DNA of 64,000 nucleotides from Ophioderma brevispina (taxonomy: Eukaryota; Echinodermata; Ophiuroidea; Amphilepidida; Ophiodermatidae). The stretch spans positions 1 through 64,000 of the forward strand of contig JAMKCH010084986.1 of NCBI GenBank assembly GCA_023653785.1, in the 5' to 3' direction. Positions 21,010 through 30,464 of this stretch are shown here, one piece after another (the first letter of the stretch is position 1; each line of letters opens with the position of its first letter). The position numbers and the translations under genes are program-made. The notes beneath the pieces were generated by a model, which was not told the DNA's origin, did not search any database, and was given only the letters and a program-made list of their open reading frames with translations.

Positions 21010-21170
21010 AAATATGTATATTGTATGTGTTAAGCCAAACAAAATATGTCTTAGCTATTCGTGCCACAGCTTTGGAGCCACCGCAGCGCAGAAGCCTGCC
21101 CCCATAATCCTTTGCACGCAAACCATATTATTGACATATTATTGACATTTCTTTGTTCGTCAAGTGTAGA
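21010..21170. repeat. Block R, copy 2
   Basis: Repeats GTTAAGCCAAACAAAATATG and the later CCCCCATAATCCTTTGC, GCAAACCATATTATTGAC of block R at 17925-18170, with an internal deletion of about 110 bp. This is the last recognisable piece of the region 1 array. Confidence 0.65.
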
Positions 21171-21735
21171 GCCTGATCGCTTAAAGAGTTAGCATGTGTG
21201 TAAAAAAAATATATTTTTGGCTTTACATATTGAAACCAGTCTAATAATTTTGAATAACATCTGTTTTTAGAACATGGGTGAAAAAAATTCAGAGAGATCC
21301 ACGAGTCCTGGAACAGACTATTGTGGGCGTATGTGTGCAGAATACAGTGTCACAGATAGACATTTTGTTATTTTTTTTGTTACAGTGTAATAGAGAACTT
21401 CTCAAACATTTCAATGTTTTGAGTGTCAGTATCAAAACAAAAACAAAATTAGGAAAATTTTGAATTTAAATGTTGGAATTCTCGAGCAGAGCTGTGTGTC
21501 TGTGACACAAAAAAAATCCATAAGTTTAAGTTTTCCTACGTCTTATAGAAAAGAGAAAAAATGAAGAAAAATAAGGCAAGTATCTCTCCTCTACACATGC
21601 TATATGCTGAAATAAAACAAGTTTGTTAAGAACTATTATCAAAGTTTGTCACAGACAGACATTTGCTTATTTTGTATTGGTTTATCATAAGCAGGCTGTA
21701 TAAAAGGGATATTGAGGATAGTTCTGAGGCAGATT
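21171..21735. other. No recognisable feature
   Basis: AT-rich sequence between the end of the repeat array and the first LINE. The phrase CACAGATAGACATTTTG (about 21351) and CACAGACAGACATTTGC (about 21651) occur some 300 bp apart and may mark a small direct repeat. No gene is seen. Confidence 0.5.
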
Positions 21736-21739
21736 AAGT

Positions 21740-22975
21740 TGGTAATAATGTCCCAATTAATGATTGTTTACACTGATGAACTTCAGGATGCAGTGGGTAA
21801 AGTGCATTGTACGGCCCCATGTGAAGATGGAATTGGTGCAGGGATCATCAGGATTTTTTTCTTGGGTGGGTTATATATCAGGTTCTTCTGGCTATTTTAA
21901 ATATATGGATTCACTCCGAGTGTCCTTCTCAATGGAAACCAGCAATTTTATCGCCTCTATTGAAGCCAGGCATGGATTCTACAGACCCTAGGTCATATAG
22001 ATCATTGCTTTGACTGCTGTTTTTAGTATGATTATGGAAAGGATAGTCAATCATCAGCTTATTTGGTTTTTAGAAGTGAATAAACTTAGCCAATAAAGTT
22101 CAAGGTGGGTTCAGATGGGGGCATAGAATTATTGATCATCTCACTCATCTTGAATTGAATATTAATATGAGTTTGCTAATAAAGAGTCAGTTTTGCTATT
22201 TTTTTAGATTTAGAGAAAGCGTATAATATGGTTTTGGAAAAAAAAAGTGTCATCATTAAAATGAATATGATGGGTACTGGTGGTCTTTATTGGGTTAATA
22301 ATTTTTTAAGTAATACGTATTTTAAGGTGAGGGTCAATGGTGTATTGTTTTGTTTCAAATATATTGAAAATCCCCCCCCCCCCCCCCCCCCCGAAGCATT
22401 ATCAGTCGACAGTATTTAATATTGCAATTGGCCATTTTCCCGTGTTAGTAAAAAGATGAAAGTTACGCAATTTGCTGATGACATTGCTACATGGAAACCT
22501 GGTAGGAATATTACACAATTTTCTAATCAGGTTCAATCAGACATGATGAGATTGGGATGTAGTGTAGAAAATAGGGTTTTAAACTGTCCCCAGATAATCT
22601 CCAGGTGTTTTATTTACTAAACGAAAGATCCCTAAGATTGATTTAAAACTGATTGGCAAGAATATCCCTATGGAAAATCTGTCAAATTTTTAGATTTGAT
22701 TTTTGATAACAGATTAACATGGAACAACCATATTGCATAGATGCAAGAATAGACTGAATTTGTTGCCCTGTAATGCAGGCAGAAAATGGGGGGGGGGTGG
22801 TTAGGTTATGGCAGTGAGGTTTTTAACTCTGCAGTAATACTGTTAAAAGTAAACTTGATAGTATCCGGTACTGGTGCCTTAAGTAGAACATCTCTTTGGA
22901 CACTACAGTTTCTATATTCCTGTTACATGAAAGCTTCAAAGGCTTTCAGATTATCCAATGTTAGTTAGTTAAACC
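21740..22975 (+). pseudogene. LINE reverse transcriptase remnant (I-like)
   Basis: Conserved RT segments appear in order on the + strand. They are APCEDGI (about 21820), a KPAI-like proline-rich stretch after WKPA (about 21935), RWGHRIIDHL (about 22115-22145), a DLEKAYNMVW region (22206-22240), KVRVNGV (about 22325), FADD (22469-22480), FLDLIFDNRLTWNNHI (about 22690-22735) and SRTSLWTLQ (about 22880). FADD is the catalytic box of non-LTR reverse transcriptases. Stops and frameshifts, plus a run of 21 C at 22372-22392, break the frame. The RNase H domain further along (23475 on) suggests an I-superfamily element. It is dead DNA. Confidence 0.85.
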
Positions 22976-23470
22976 AATGTTTTAAATCCAGTTTGTCCCT
23001 GTTAACGGGAGTGGCCGGATACACTTCACACTCAGCAATACTGCTGTGTGAGGATTTATTGGAGCAAAAGATAATTGACTGGATGCCCTTCCTGATGTCA
23101 ATCCACAGTTTTCGGCGGTGGGCCTAGCCTTTGAGCAACCACGGCCATCATGCAAGGCAGCATGTGCTGGATGGCCGCCATTAGCTCTCCAGAGCTGACG
23201 CCCTTGTCCCTTGTAGGCAAACCTTCTTTTTCATTCTACCAGGGAAACCAGCTACCCTCCTCATCAGATTTCCTTAGAAACCCAATGGGGGTGACAGTTT
23301 AGCCACCGACAACTCGGCCCTGGGACAGGTAGTACTGGTTACCAGGATACCAGTAGCAGGCCCTCAAAGGAACCTGACCTTACCCAAAGCATGTTTCTTC
23401 TTTTTTACTACTGAGTTGATTGTAGTTGTTTTGCTTTGGTTTGGTTGAAGATATTAGACCACTTAGTTGT
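22976..23470. repeat. Unidentified insertion inside the LINE
   Basis: This GC-richer segment (GGGAGTGGCCGGATACAC, CTTTGAGCAACCACGG, ACAACTCGGCCCTGGGACAG) lies where the first half of the LINE RNase H domain would be expected. No coding signal is seen in it. It is probably another dispersed element that replaced or interrupted LINE sequence; no terminal repeats were found. Confidence 0.4.
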
Positions 23471-23474
23471 TCGT

Positions 23475-24065
23475 ATTTTCTACAGATTCTATAAGTGCTT
23501 TATGGGGGTTGTCCAAGTTCAATGATAAGAATTTGATTATTTGTGATATTCAACAACAAATTTGATCACTTCACAATATGGGGATTAGTGTTTATTTGGA
23601 TTGGGTTCCTGGTCATTGTGAAATTGCTGGAAATGAAAGCAGATTTTCTTGTTAAACAAGGTACTAAGAAAGATGTTGTTGATGTTGTTATTAAACTTAG
23701 TAGTAGTGAAGTTAGGAGCAAGGACAGAAGGAAATTGATTTTAGGGTGGCAACTTTGTTAGGATAAGGTGAATGATGATTACTGGATGAAAAAAATTCAA
23801 CCTTGTATTAGTCTCATCACAATGCACAATTGGGGACTGGAGAGAAACCATAATGTCACTTTTCGTAGATTGCAAATGGAGAATTGAACAAGCACCCTTT
23901 TTATAATTAACACCCCCCGATGGAAAATGTGGATATTGTGGAGTTTTGCATAATATTTTTCATATTACTTTTGAGTATAAGAAGTATGAAAAACAAAGAC
24001 CTGATTTGCTTCTCTGTATCTGTAGCTATGCTGTTCAACGCTCCAGGTGAAGCCAAACGAATGGG
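23475..24065 (+). pseudogene. LINE RNase H C-terminus and zinc-knuckle end, copy 1
   Basis: The + strand reads TDSISALWGL (23480 on), then ISVYLDWVPGHCEIAGNE. This fits the D...D...H-type RNase H core of LINEs, where the WVPGH histidine box is typical. A terminal knuckle CGYCGVLHNIFHITFEYKKY follows at about 23935. Frameshifts occur at about 23570 and 23645. It continues the RT remnant at 21740-22975. The element as a whole is of the RNase H-bearing LINE type (I superfamily or relatives). Confidence 0.8.
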
Positions 24066-24242
24066 TTGAGGTGTGCGCAATGATGCTGATTTAGTCTTGC
24101 TGATTAAAGTGGTAAGTAACTTGCTTCTTGAAGATATCTGGCTTATTAATGGTAGTGATGTGGTAGGGTAGTTTATTCCAGTCCGATATTGTTTGCGGCC
24201 AAAATGAATGTTTGTAACAATCCTTGTTGGCAGTAATGAGTT
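23583..24242. repeat. 660 bp direct duplication, copy A
   Basis: Matches 24387-25046 at a constant offset of 804 bp with about four substitutions and no indel that I can see. It covers the LINE RNase H end on the + strand and the last ~49 codons of a different LINE on the - strand. A 22-T run and 144 bp in total (24243-24386) separate the copies. Confidence 0.9.
24091..24242 (-). pseudogene. C-terminal fragment of a CR1/L2-like LINE RT
   Basis: The last codons read NKDCYKHSFWPQTISDWNKL, then PYHITTINKPDIFKKQV and a TAA stop at 24093. The pattern ...YKHSFWPQTISDWNKLP is the usual end of CR1/L2-type LINE reverse transcriptase proteins. An open frame continues upstream into the A/T-run as far as 24525, but that part is low-complexity and chance. 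Confidence 0.75.
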
Positions 24243-24386
24243 TTTTTTTTTTTTTTTTTTCGGAATACATCAAATGAACGTTATTTTTTTCATCTTTATA
24301 TTGACCAACAAATAGAGGCTCCTTTTTCAAAACTGGCAACACTGAAAAACTTTTTTCCCCTGAGGGGAAAAAAGTGGTACATTGCC

Positions 24387-24870
24387 GATTAGTGTTTATT
24401 TGGATTGGGTTCCTGGTCATTGTGAAATTACTGGAAATGAAAGCAGATTTTCTTGTTAAACAAGGTACTAAGAAAGATGTTGTTGATGTTGTTATTAAAC
24501 TTAGTAGTAGTGAAGTTAGGAGCAAGGACAGAAGGAAATTGATTTTAGGGTGGCAACTTTGTTAGGATAAGGTGAATGATGATTACTGGATGAAAAAAAT
24601 TCAACCTTGTATTAGTCTCATCACAATGCACAATTGGGGACTGGAGAGAAACCATAATGTCACTTTTCGTAGATTGCAAATGGAGAATTGAACAAGCACC
24701 CTTTTTATAATTAACACCCCCCGATGGAAAATGTGGATATTGTGGAGTTTTGCATAATATTTTTCATATTACTTTTGATTATAAGAAGTATGAAAAACAA
24801 AGATCTGATTTGCTTCTCTGTATCTGTAGCTATGCTGTTCAACGCTCCAGGTGAAGCTAAACGAATGGGT
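24387..24870 (+). pseudogene. LINE RNase H C-terminus and zinc knuckle, copy 2
   Basis: The same reading as 23583-24060: VYLDWVPGHCEITGNE, then the CGYC...H...Y knuckle near 24740. It lacks the upstream RNase H half because the duplication begins within that domain. Confidence 0.8.
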
Positions 24871-25046
24871 TGAGGTGTGCGCAATGATGCTGATTTAGTC
24901 TTGCTGATTAAAGTGGTAAGTAACTTGCTTCTTGAAGATATCTGGCTTATTAATGGTAGTGATGTGGTAGGGTAGTTTATTCCAGTCCGATATTGTTTGC
25001 GGCCAAAATGAATGTTTGTAACAATCCTTGTTGGCAGTAATGAGTT
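24387..25046. repeat. 660 bp direct duplication, copy B
   Basis: Near-identical to 23583-24242. Differences seen: G/A in ATTGCTGG, G/T in TTTTGAGTAT, C/T in AAGACCTG and C/T in GAAGCCAAAC. On its right side the - strand LINE continues to about 25720, whereas copy A stops at a T-run. Copy B is therefore likely the original location and copy A the duplicate. Confidence 0.9.
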
Positions 25047-25720
25047 GATATTTGTTGGAATGATGGTGCCTTGAAGGACGTTAGAGCGGCAGAAGGAGGT
25101 CGTCGACCGTCAGGGGTAGGAGTCCCTCCCTTGCCTTCTGAAAGATGGTTAAGCTGTTCTCCGGTCCTTTAGAGATGTCCAGTTTAAGTTCTTGAGCATG
25201 GAAGAAACACTGATGGTTTCTTATAATCATTAGAAACAAACCGGGCTGCCCTCCGTTGAAGCCTTTCAATTTTCTGTGTGAGTTCTTTTTGGTATGGATC
25301 CCATACGGAGGAAGCATACTCAACGTGAGGGTGTACTATAGACATGTAAGCTGTTTGTTTGATCTGCTTCGTACATGAATATAAATTTCTTTGTATGAAA
25401 CCCAATTGCCTGTTAGCAGTAGATACAATATGGTTAATGTGATCATTCCACTATAGATTATGAGATATGTCAACTCCGAGGTATGAATGGCATTTTGTTT
25501 CCTCCAGTGTATGTTCTCCCAGTTTGTAGTCGTACATTTTAGGCGCACGGGCATGAGTGATTCGCATAGCGAAACATTTTTTGGTGTTGAAATGCAATTG
25601 CCACTCATCCTGCCAGTTAACAAGGGTATAAAGATCCTCCTGGAGTTGATCATGATCAAAATCATTGTGTATTTGTCTGTAGATCTGATCTTAAGTTGCT
25701 TGGGTATACAAGTTTAGATT
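24895..25720 (-). pseudogene. CR1/L2-like LINE reverse transcriptase, C-terminal part
   Basis: The frame 25184-25405 encodes LGFIQRNLYSCTKQIKQTAY, then MSIVHPHVEYASSVWDPY, then KIERLQRRAARFV. This is the classic post-catalytic region of CR1/L2-type LINE proteins (RxL/K, HPxxEYxSSVWDP, QRRAARF). Upstream on the minus strand, near 25560-25450, reads FNTKKCFAMRITHAR and a TKCHSYLGVDISHN part. Downstream the protein ends at the TAA at 24895-24897. Frameshifts near 25180 and 25420 break it. It faces the + strand LINE tail to tail. Confidence 0.85.
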
Positions 25721-26228
25721 CCAAGAAGTTGTTGGGAGGAAATTCTTGGCCTTATATTGAAATTATTGATTTTATTAATGCTTGCAAGTGCAAGATTCAA
25801 TTTCTTTTGAATGATTGAAAAATGACCTGTTAATGTTTTTGGTTTAGTTTTTAATGGCAGATGAAGTAACTGCATTATGGTTTTTATTAGTTTTGTATGA
25901 ATACAAGCATAGCTTGATATTGCATAAATCCTCTCTTACTAATGTTGTTTTTTCACATCCTGCTTTTTTTTTGGGGGGGGGGGTCTTTCAATTTGTTTGG
26001 CTCAAATGGTCCAGGTAGCTGAAGGCCACCATACCAAACAAGTATCAGTCAGTCAGTCACTAACTCATTTACCGAGTAGTAAAGCGTGTCTCTACTACTT
26101 AAGCATAAAATATCGGCTTGTTTTTCCTGCATTTGTTTTTCCCTCACTGTATGTCGAGACATTTTCTTTTGCGTTACCCTGATAAAAAATAACATGGTTA
26201 TAGTCATACGGCACAGAGCTTTGTTAAA
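25721..26228. other. Possible LINE 3' remainder; G-run; otherwise nothing
   Basis: 25690-25830 might resume the + strand LINE tail (WPYIEIIDFI-like reading) if the - strand LINE was inserted into it, but this is weak. A T9-G11 run lies at about 25965-25984. A TCAGTCAGTCAGTCA microsatellite lies at 26046. No gene is seen. Confidence 0.4.
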
Positions 26229-26320
26229 TTAACCTTTCATTTTAGGAATTAAGTTTTTTTTCTGTGACGCACTGTAGATGCACATGATGCATATGTCATA
26301 TGACTTATCTAAGAACTTAC

Positions 26321-26586
26321 CAAATGCCTCTGTTGCCCAGGGTACATCAGGTTCTACATCTGGTATAAACTCAGAGAATTCTGTTGTCAAGTTGGAGTTT
26401 TGCTTTTGAACATAGAACACTCCATGATGCTTTTCCTTCATGCCTTTATTATTTTCCATAATATTAAGGAAAGTAGAAAATGTCATAGTTCTTTCTTCGG
26501 GCATGACAAAGTATCCTTTGTAGACTGCATCTGCATAACCATTGGGAGTGACGGCTACAGTGACTTCCTTCTCACCATAGAGAGAT
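26321..26586 (-). CDS. JMJD7: Internal exon of JMJD7 (JmjC lysyl hydroxylase)
   Basis: Read on the minus strand, the exon follows an acceptor (TAAAATAG at 26587-26594). It encodes [20 protein letters not shown], then [13 protein letters not shown], then [16 protein letters not shown], then [10 protein letters not shown]. It ends exactly at a consensus donor GTAAGT (26315-26320). VTVAVTPxGYADAV, MPEER and GVxYVQKQxSNL are hallmarks of JMJD7, a JmjC 2-oxoglutarate oxygenase that hydroxylates lysine in DRG-family GTPases. The exon covers the region before the iron-binding HxD motif, which should be in the next exon. The exon is 266 nt, open throughout, with compatible phases. I could not find the flanking exons in the window; downstream on the minus strand lies repeat DNA. 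This is the one confident host gene part. Confidence 0.88.
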
Positions 26587-26765
26587 CTATTTTAAGGAAA
26601 TTTTCCAAGAAAATATAAAGAGGCTTTACTGCAAGGCCACACCTGCAATAGCTGTCATTTGACAGTTGTGTTGTTATTAAGTGTTATACCTGCCAAAGCT
26701 AACACCTAGCAGTTATTGCAGATGGGGCAGTTTTGCCCTAAACCCTTGATATGAGTAATAATATT

Positions 26766-27567
26766 AACTAGGAGGTCCCCGGGTTTCGCGATCACCTGGC
26801 TTGAATGACCTGGCATCAACAATCGAACCCACCAAGTTTCTTGTCCATACACCATCGTTTACCCCATTTTACCTCCTTTGACCTTGAATGACCCCCGATG
26901 ACCTTTGATCCACTAACCAATACAAACTTGGTCTTTGTTCAGTCAAGGGGCACTCACCCACCAAGTTTCAGGAATGTGCAACCCTCCGTCTCCAAGAAAA
27001 TAGACGCGGTCAGACACACAGACAGACCGACCACCAGTATTAATATATTCTTTAAAAACAACAATCCATGAAAAATTGGACATTGTAATAGGGGTGGTGC
27101 CAGCTTCATGTCATTGACACAGATGTCCACTTTATACCCATAGTTACATTTAAGTTACAGCAGTAAATGCAGCAAAGTGGCACTTTGATATATTTGTGAT
27201 GTTTTTCACTATTTTTTAGTTGATGGAACAAAATGGCTGCAGAAACAAAGAAAAAAGATGGATAGTTCAGCTGGTAATCATGTGATATTCATGTCAACCA
27301 CGGGCATCAGGGATCATTCAAGGTCAAAGGAGGTCAAACGGGGGTAAACTTGGTGTTCAGATGATGATGAACACTTGGTTGGACGGGGGTTGATCAGTGA
27401 TGCTAAACATTTTAAAGGCATGACAAGGTCATTTTCAAGATCAAAGGACATCACGAAAAACCCTGGATACAGGGTCATTCAAGCCAGGTGATCGCAAAAC
27501 CCAGTCGATCACAAAACCCAGCTGATCGCAAACCCATATCGCAAAAAAACCTGGGGACATCCGAGTA
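26766..27567. mobile_element. 802 bp inverted-repeat element with 9 bp target duplication
   Basis: The left end AACTAGGAGGTCCCCGGGTTT faces a right end whose reverse complement is TACTCGGATGTCCCCAGGTT. Both arms continue with GCGATCACCTGGCTTGAATG (left about 26788; right arm as complement about 27471-27490). The perfect 9 bp direct repeat AATAATATT flanks it (26757-26765 and 27568-27576). The right arm holds a small expansion of CAAAACCCAGYCGATC units. The left arm contains a CAGACACACAGACAGACCG tract. No transposase frame is seen. Nine-base duplications are typical of Mutator-like elements, though the class is inferred. Confidence 0.85.
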
Positions 27568-27576
27568 AATAATATT

Positions 27577-27905
27577 CTTGTAATATAAGACTAATCCGAC
27601 TTCCATTTAGGTAAACTCTTATACCTTTCTTATTGGAAAAACAGAGCAGAGGAATTTTGGTATTTTATACACATACATTCCAAAACCCTATTCTCCATTG
27701 ACTTTCAAATTTCACTTTTACTACACCATTGGGCCACAGTACTCACAGAACATTCCCTGTGACAAAATACATGTTCTATGAAATCTATACTTCAAAAGGG
27801 CAAATAGAATTTGTAGCATAGGAGAAGCCCAAACGTTCACAATGAGTAAATTTGCTAAAATATGGTAAAACTAGAATTTCGCGGTTCTCGGCTTTCACGC
27901 TCGCT
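27577..27905. other. Intergenic or intronic, nothing recognised
   Basis: AT-rich sequence between the 802 bp element and the DR1 satellite. It could be part of a JMJD7 intron. The - strand frame at 27785-27976 overlaps the satellite and is not protein-like. Confidence 0.4.
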
Positions 27906-27913
27906 ATATTCAA

Positions 27914-27946
27914 TGACCTTTGACCTTGGCACATGACCTTTGACCT
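27914..27946 (-). promoter_or_regulatory. Pair of perfect DR1 nuclear-receptor motifs
   Basis: TGACCTTTGACCT occurs at 27914-27926 and 27934-27946. Its complement AGGTCAAAGGTCA is the ideal DR1 site used by RXR heterodimers, HNF4 and COUP-TF type receptors. The 20 bp spacing is two helical turns. Whether any receptor binds here is unknown. Confidence 0.6.
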
Positions 27947-28065
27947 CATCAACATATGAGGGATCCCATGGTGCACCTATGACAGAAGTTTGGTTCCAAT
28001 GAACTTCAACTTTTCAATTGAGGTCAATTTTACATTTTTTAGCCTATTTTCAACTTGACCTCACA

Positions 28066-28098
28066 TGACCTTTGACCTTGGCACATGACCTTTGACCT
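28066..28098 (-). promoter_or_regulatory. Second pair of perfect DR1 motifs
   Basis: The same two motifs as in the previous unit, at 28066-28078 and 28086-28098, again 20 bp apart. A single further perfect copy lies at 48024-48036 in the related array. Confidence 0.6.
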
Positions 28099-28379
28099 CA
28101 TCAACATATGAGGGATCCCATGGTGCACCTATGACAGAAGTTTGGTTCCAATTGACCTCATTTTTCAATTGAGTTAATTTTTTTTGAAAAAAAACTTAAC
28201 AGTTTAGTGGGACACACACAACACAACTCCAACACATACAATCCACCCAGACACATCCTACACACGCACAACGGATTGCTGGTCCTCCAGCTAAAAGCTG
28301 GCGGCCCACAATCAGACTGAAAAGCTATGTATATTCCATGCAGATAGATACAAACTTTTACTTTCCTTACCATCAACAG

Positions 28380-28600
28380 GACTACAACATACAAGAATAA
28401 AATTGGGACCTCGTCCCATAGGTTGTCCGATTAAAGGGGGATGATCCATTTTAAGTATCTAGATTTTTCATCTTGATAGAATGGCCTTCACTCCAAACCC
28501 CCATCTGTAAAGTTTTGCCCGAGATCTCACCCTTTTGATGCGAGAGCTTAAAACATGATTTTGTAATCCCCACAGGGTACTGTTTAAAAGTAAGACCATC
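28380..28600. repeat. Dispersed repeat shared with 53430-53650
   Basis: TTTGATGCGAGAGCT (28532 on) followed by AAAACATGATTTTG matches the order at 53589-53622, and both are preceded by a GGCCTTC-CTCC-AAAC/CATCTGT stretch after a CTTGAT start. The two copies are in the same orientation and about 25 kb apart. They are imperfect and of unknown class. Confidence 0.55.
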
Positions 28601-28953
28601 ATTTTATTCATCAGAATTGTCAAATAGTTTAAAATTTGGCAGGAAATTTTAAAAGTTAAGGATATAATCTGTAGAATTCCTAATAAGTTACTTTTTACAA
28701 CTAAAGAATCAACAGCAAAGGAAGAAAATGGCATGTTCAAAAGATAACACTCATCCACTTAATTTGTAGAGTGTCCCTTTCTGGACGTAATGGCTAAAAT
28801 ATCCGATGTTGTTCTGATTAGCGTGCTTCTGGTCTTATATCATTTGCAGGGTATGTTGGGATACTATACTTGTTACAGACATGCAAAAATCTAATTTTTG
28901 ATGATTTTTTCGATTTTCTGATTTAGCAAATCACTGATTTAGCAAATCAACTG

Positions 28954-28990
28954 AAAGTGTGCCCCATCAACCAAAAATGGGGCACACTTT
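28954..28990. other. Perfect 14 bp hairpin
   Basis: AAAGTGTGCCCCAT (28954-28967) and ATGGGGCACACTTT (28977-28990) are perfect complements around a 9-base loop. It is not associated with a readable gene end. It may be a small element remnant or a chance palindrome. Confidence 0.6.
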
Positions 28991-29169
28991 TGCTCATAAC
29001 ATCAAAACCAAACATACTTTAGCCCTAAGATTTTACAGGGTAAATGAGAATAGTAGCTTTCTTCAGATACCAAAATTTTGACCACTTCTGGTAAAAAATT
29101 GGAGGTTTCTGGAGATGTAGCTATTAGTGATCGGACATGGCCCTTAATGTCAAGAATAAGTGTAGTTAT

Positions 29170-30440
29170 ATAATAACCCTAGTGACCCCTGAATGATCTT
29201 TGACCTTATTTACCCCACATAAGACCCCTGTCTCAAGTATAAGCCATAACCAAGTATGAACTTGATTCATCACCGCACTAAAAAGCTACAGTAATTTGAA
29301 AAAGTGTCAACCCAATGGTGTACGCTAAATGTTCATGCTGACTAAGTTAAGGTCTTTCCGATTGCATCGGGACGACCTAAAAATTTGTCTCCGTCTTCTC
29401 TTACCTGAGGGTTGGAATAGTCCATTTGTTAAGTCTGGGCCAGTGGTCTATAGCATTTTTTATTATACGTCGATTTGGACAACATACGTCTCTTAGAGAA
29501 GTCCAAGGTTGGGAGCTCCTTCATATAACACTTTCTGAAGATAGAGTCTGTAACAATCAATAAAACCATATGAATTACTATCTTTTCAAGAAGCCCCTTT
29601 TATCAGTCCACATGACCTCCCACCACATCCGGATTACCCACATTGACCTTTGGCCAGTTGTTTTTTCTTATCAAGTTTGGCTGCATTTTGGTCCAAATAT
29701 TTGTACAGGCGTCCAAATCTGTCAACCTACCAAAATGACTATGTATTCAATTTTGGTGGGAAAATAATGATAAGTTTTCAGATGTCCTTTAAAATATCGG
29801 TCCATATGACCTCTCACCCCATCAGAGTACACCACATACGAACTTTGGCGCATTGGTCTTATCACAGCTGTCGCTATGCTGGACCATATGGCCATTTAGT
29901 GATTTGTGATTAAGAGATTCTCATTAGATTGTGGGTTGCCAGGTTCATATATGTGTATTTCACACATCAGGTTGGGCAGCTTTCTAAAATTAGCTAGCAT
30001 TGCTTTACACTGAGTTTCTTATCAGGTCATCCTATTTGGGCCTGGAAAGCTTCTGTGGCCGGCCTGAGCATTTTCAATGTCACGCATTATTAGGCTTTGT
30101 GTTTAAACAAATAGCCACACATATTTTAGCACCTCTAGAGTTACCAAGGGGCTATGATGCACCTTTGGAGTCACTTGCACAATTTGAGATTATATAGAGT
30201 GGGTGGAATTGAGTCCATCGCTCAATATGCTATAATTTTATGATGCGTCAACTTGTAGACAGTTTCCAAAGTTATTCATGTAGGTCTTTTTGTGATCTAT
30301 TAAATGGGCTTATATCTAAACATGATGCTTGTAAAGCAACTTTAGAGAAACTTTCTACAAACACCGCCGTCTGAGAGACTCAAAACCAGAAGTATACTCT
30401 GTTCGAATCAGGGAGGTCTTAGGGGAGTCTTAGAATGATA
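29170..30440. repeat. Degenerate repeats with a ~208 bp tandem pair
   Basis: 29240-29330 resembles block b2 of unit U (AGTATGAACTTGATTCATC, AAAAAGCTACAGTAATTTGA, AAAAAGTGTCAACC), a stray outlier from region 1. Then TCAGTCCACATGACCTCCCA (29602) recurs as TCGGTCCATATGACCTCTCA (29808), a period of about 206 bp. The rest to 30440 shows nothing recognisable; the frame at 30000-30197 is not like any family I know. Confidence 0.45.
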
Positions 30441-30464
30441 ATGGAAAATAGCAGAAACTGTATG

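Larger units (their letters stand above)
27909..28192. repeat. 152 bp tandem repeat carrying paired DR1 motifs
   Basis: Two nearly identical units: the phrase TTGACCTTGGCACATGACC and the later AGGGATCCCATGGTGCACC occur twice with a period of 152 bp (27914 to 28066). Each unit starts with two TGACCTTTGACCT motifs 20 bp apart. Diverged relatives form a longer array at 48005-48520. Confidence 0.88.

Noticed and set aside
24091..24525. 144-codon minus-strand frame as one protein
   Set aside because: Only the last ~49 codons are LINE C-terminus. The rest crosses an A/T run and the antisense of the + strand LINE, so it is a chance fusion.
30380..30410. tRNA-like B-box (GTTCGAATCA)
   Set aside because: No A-box at the right distance and no cloverleaf fold could be drawn. 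No tRNA or rRNA gene was found anywhere in the window.
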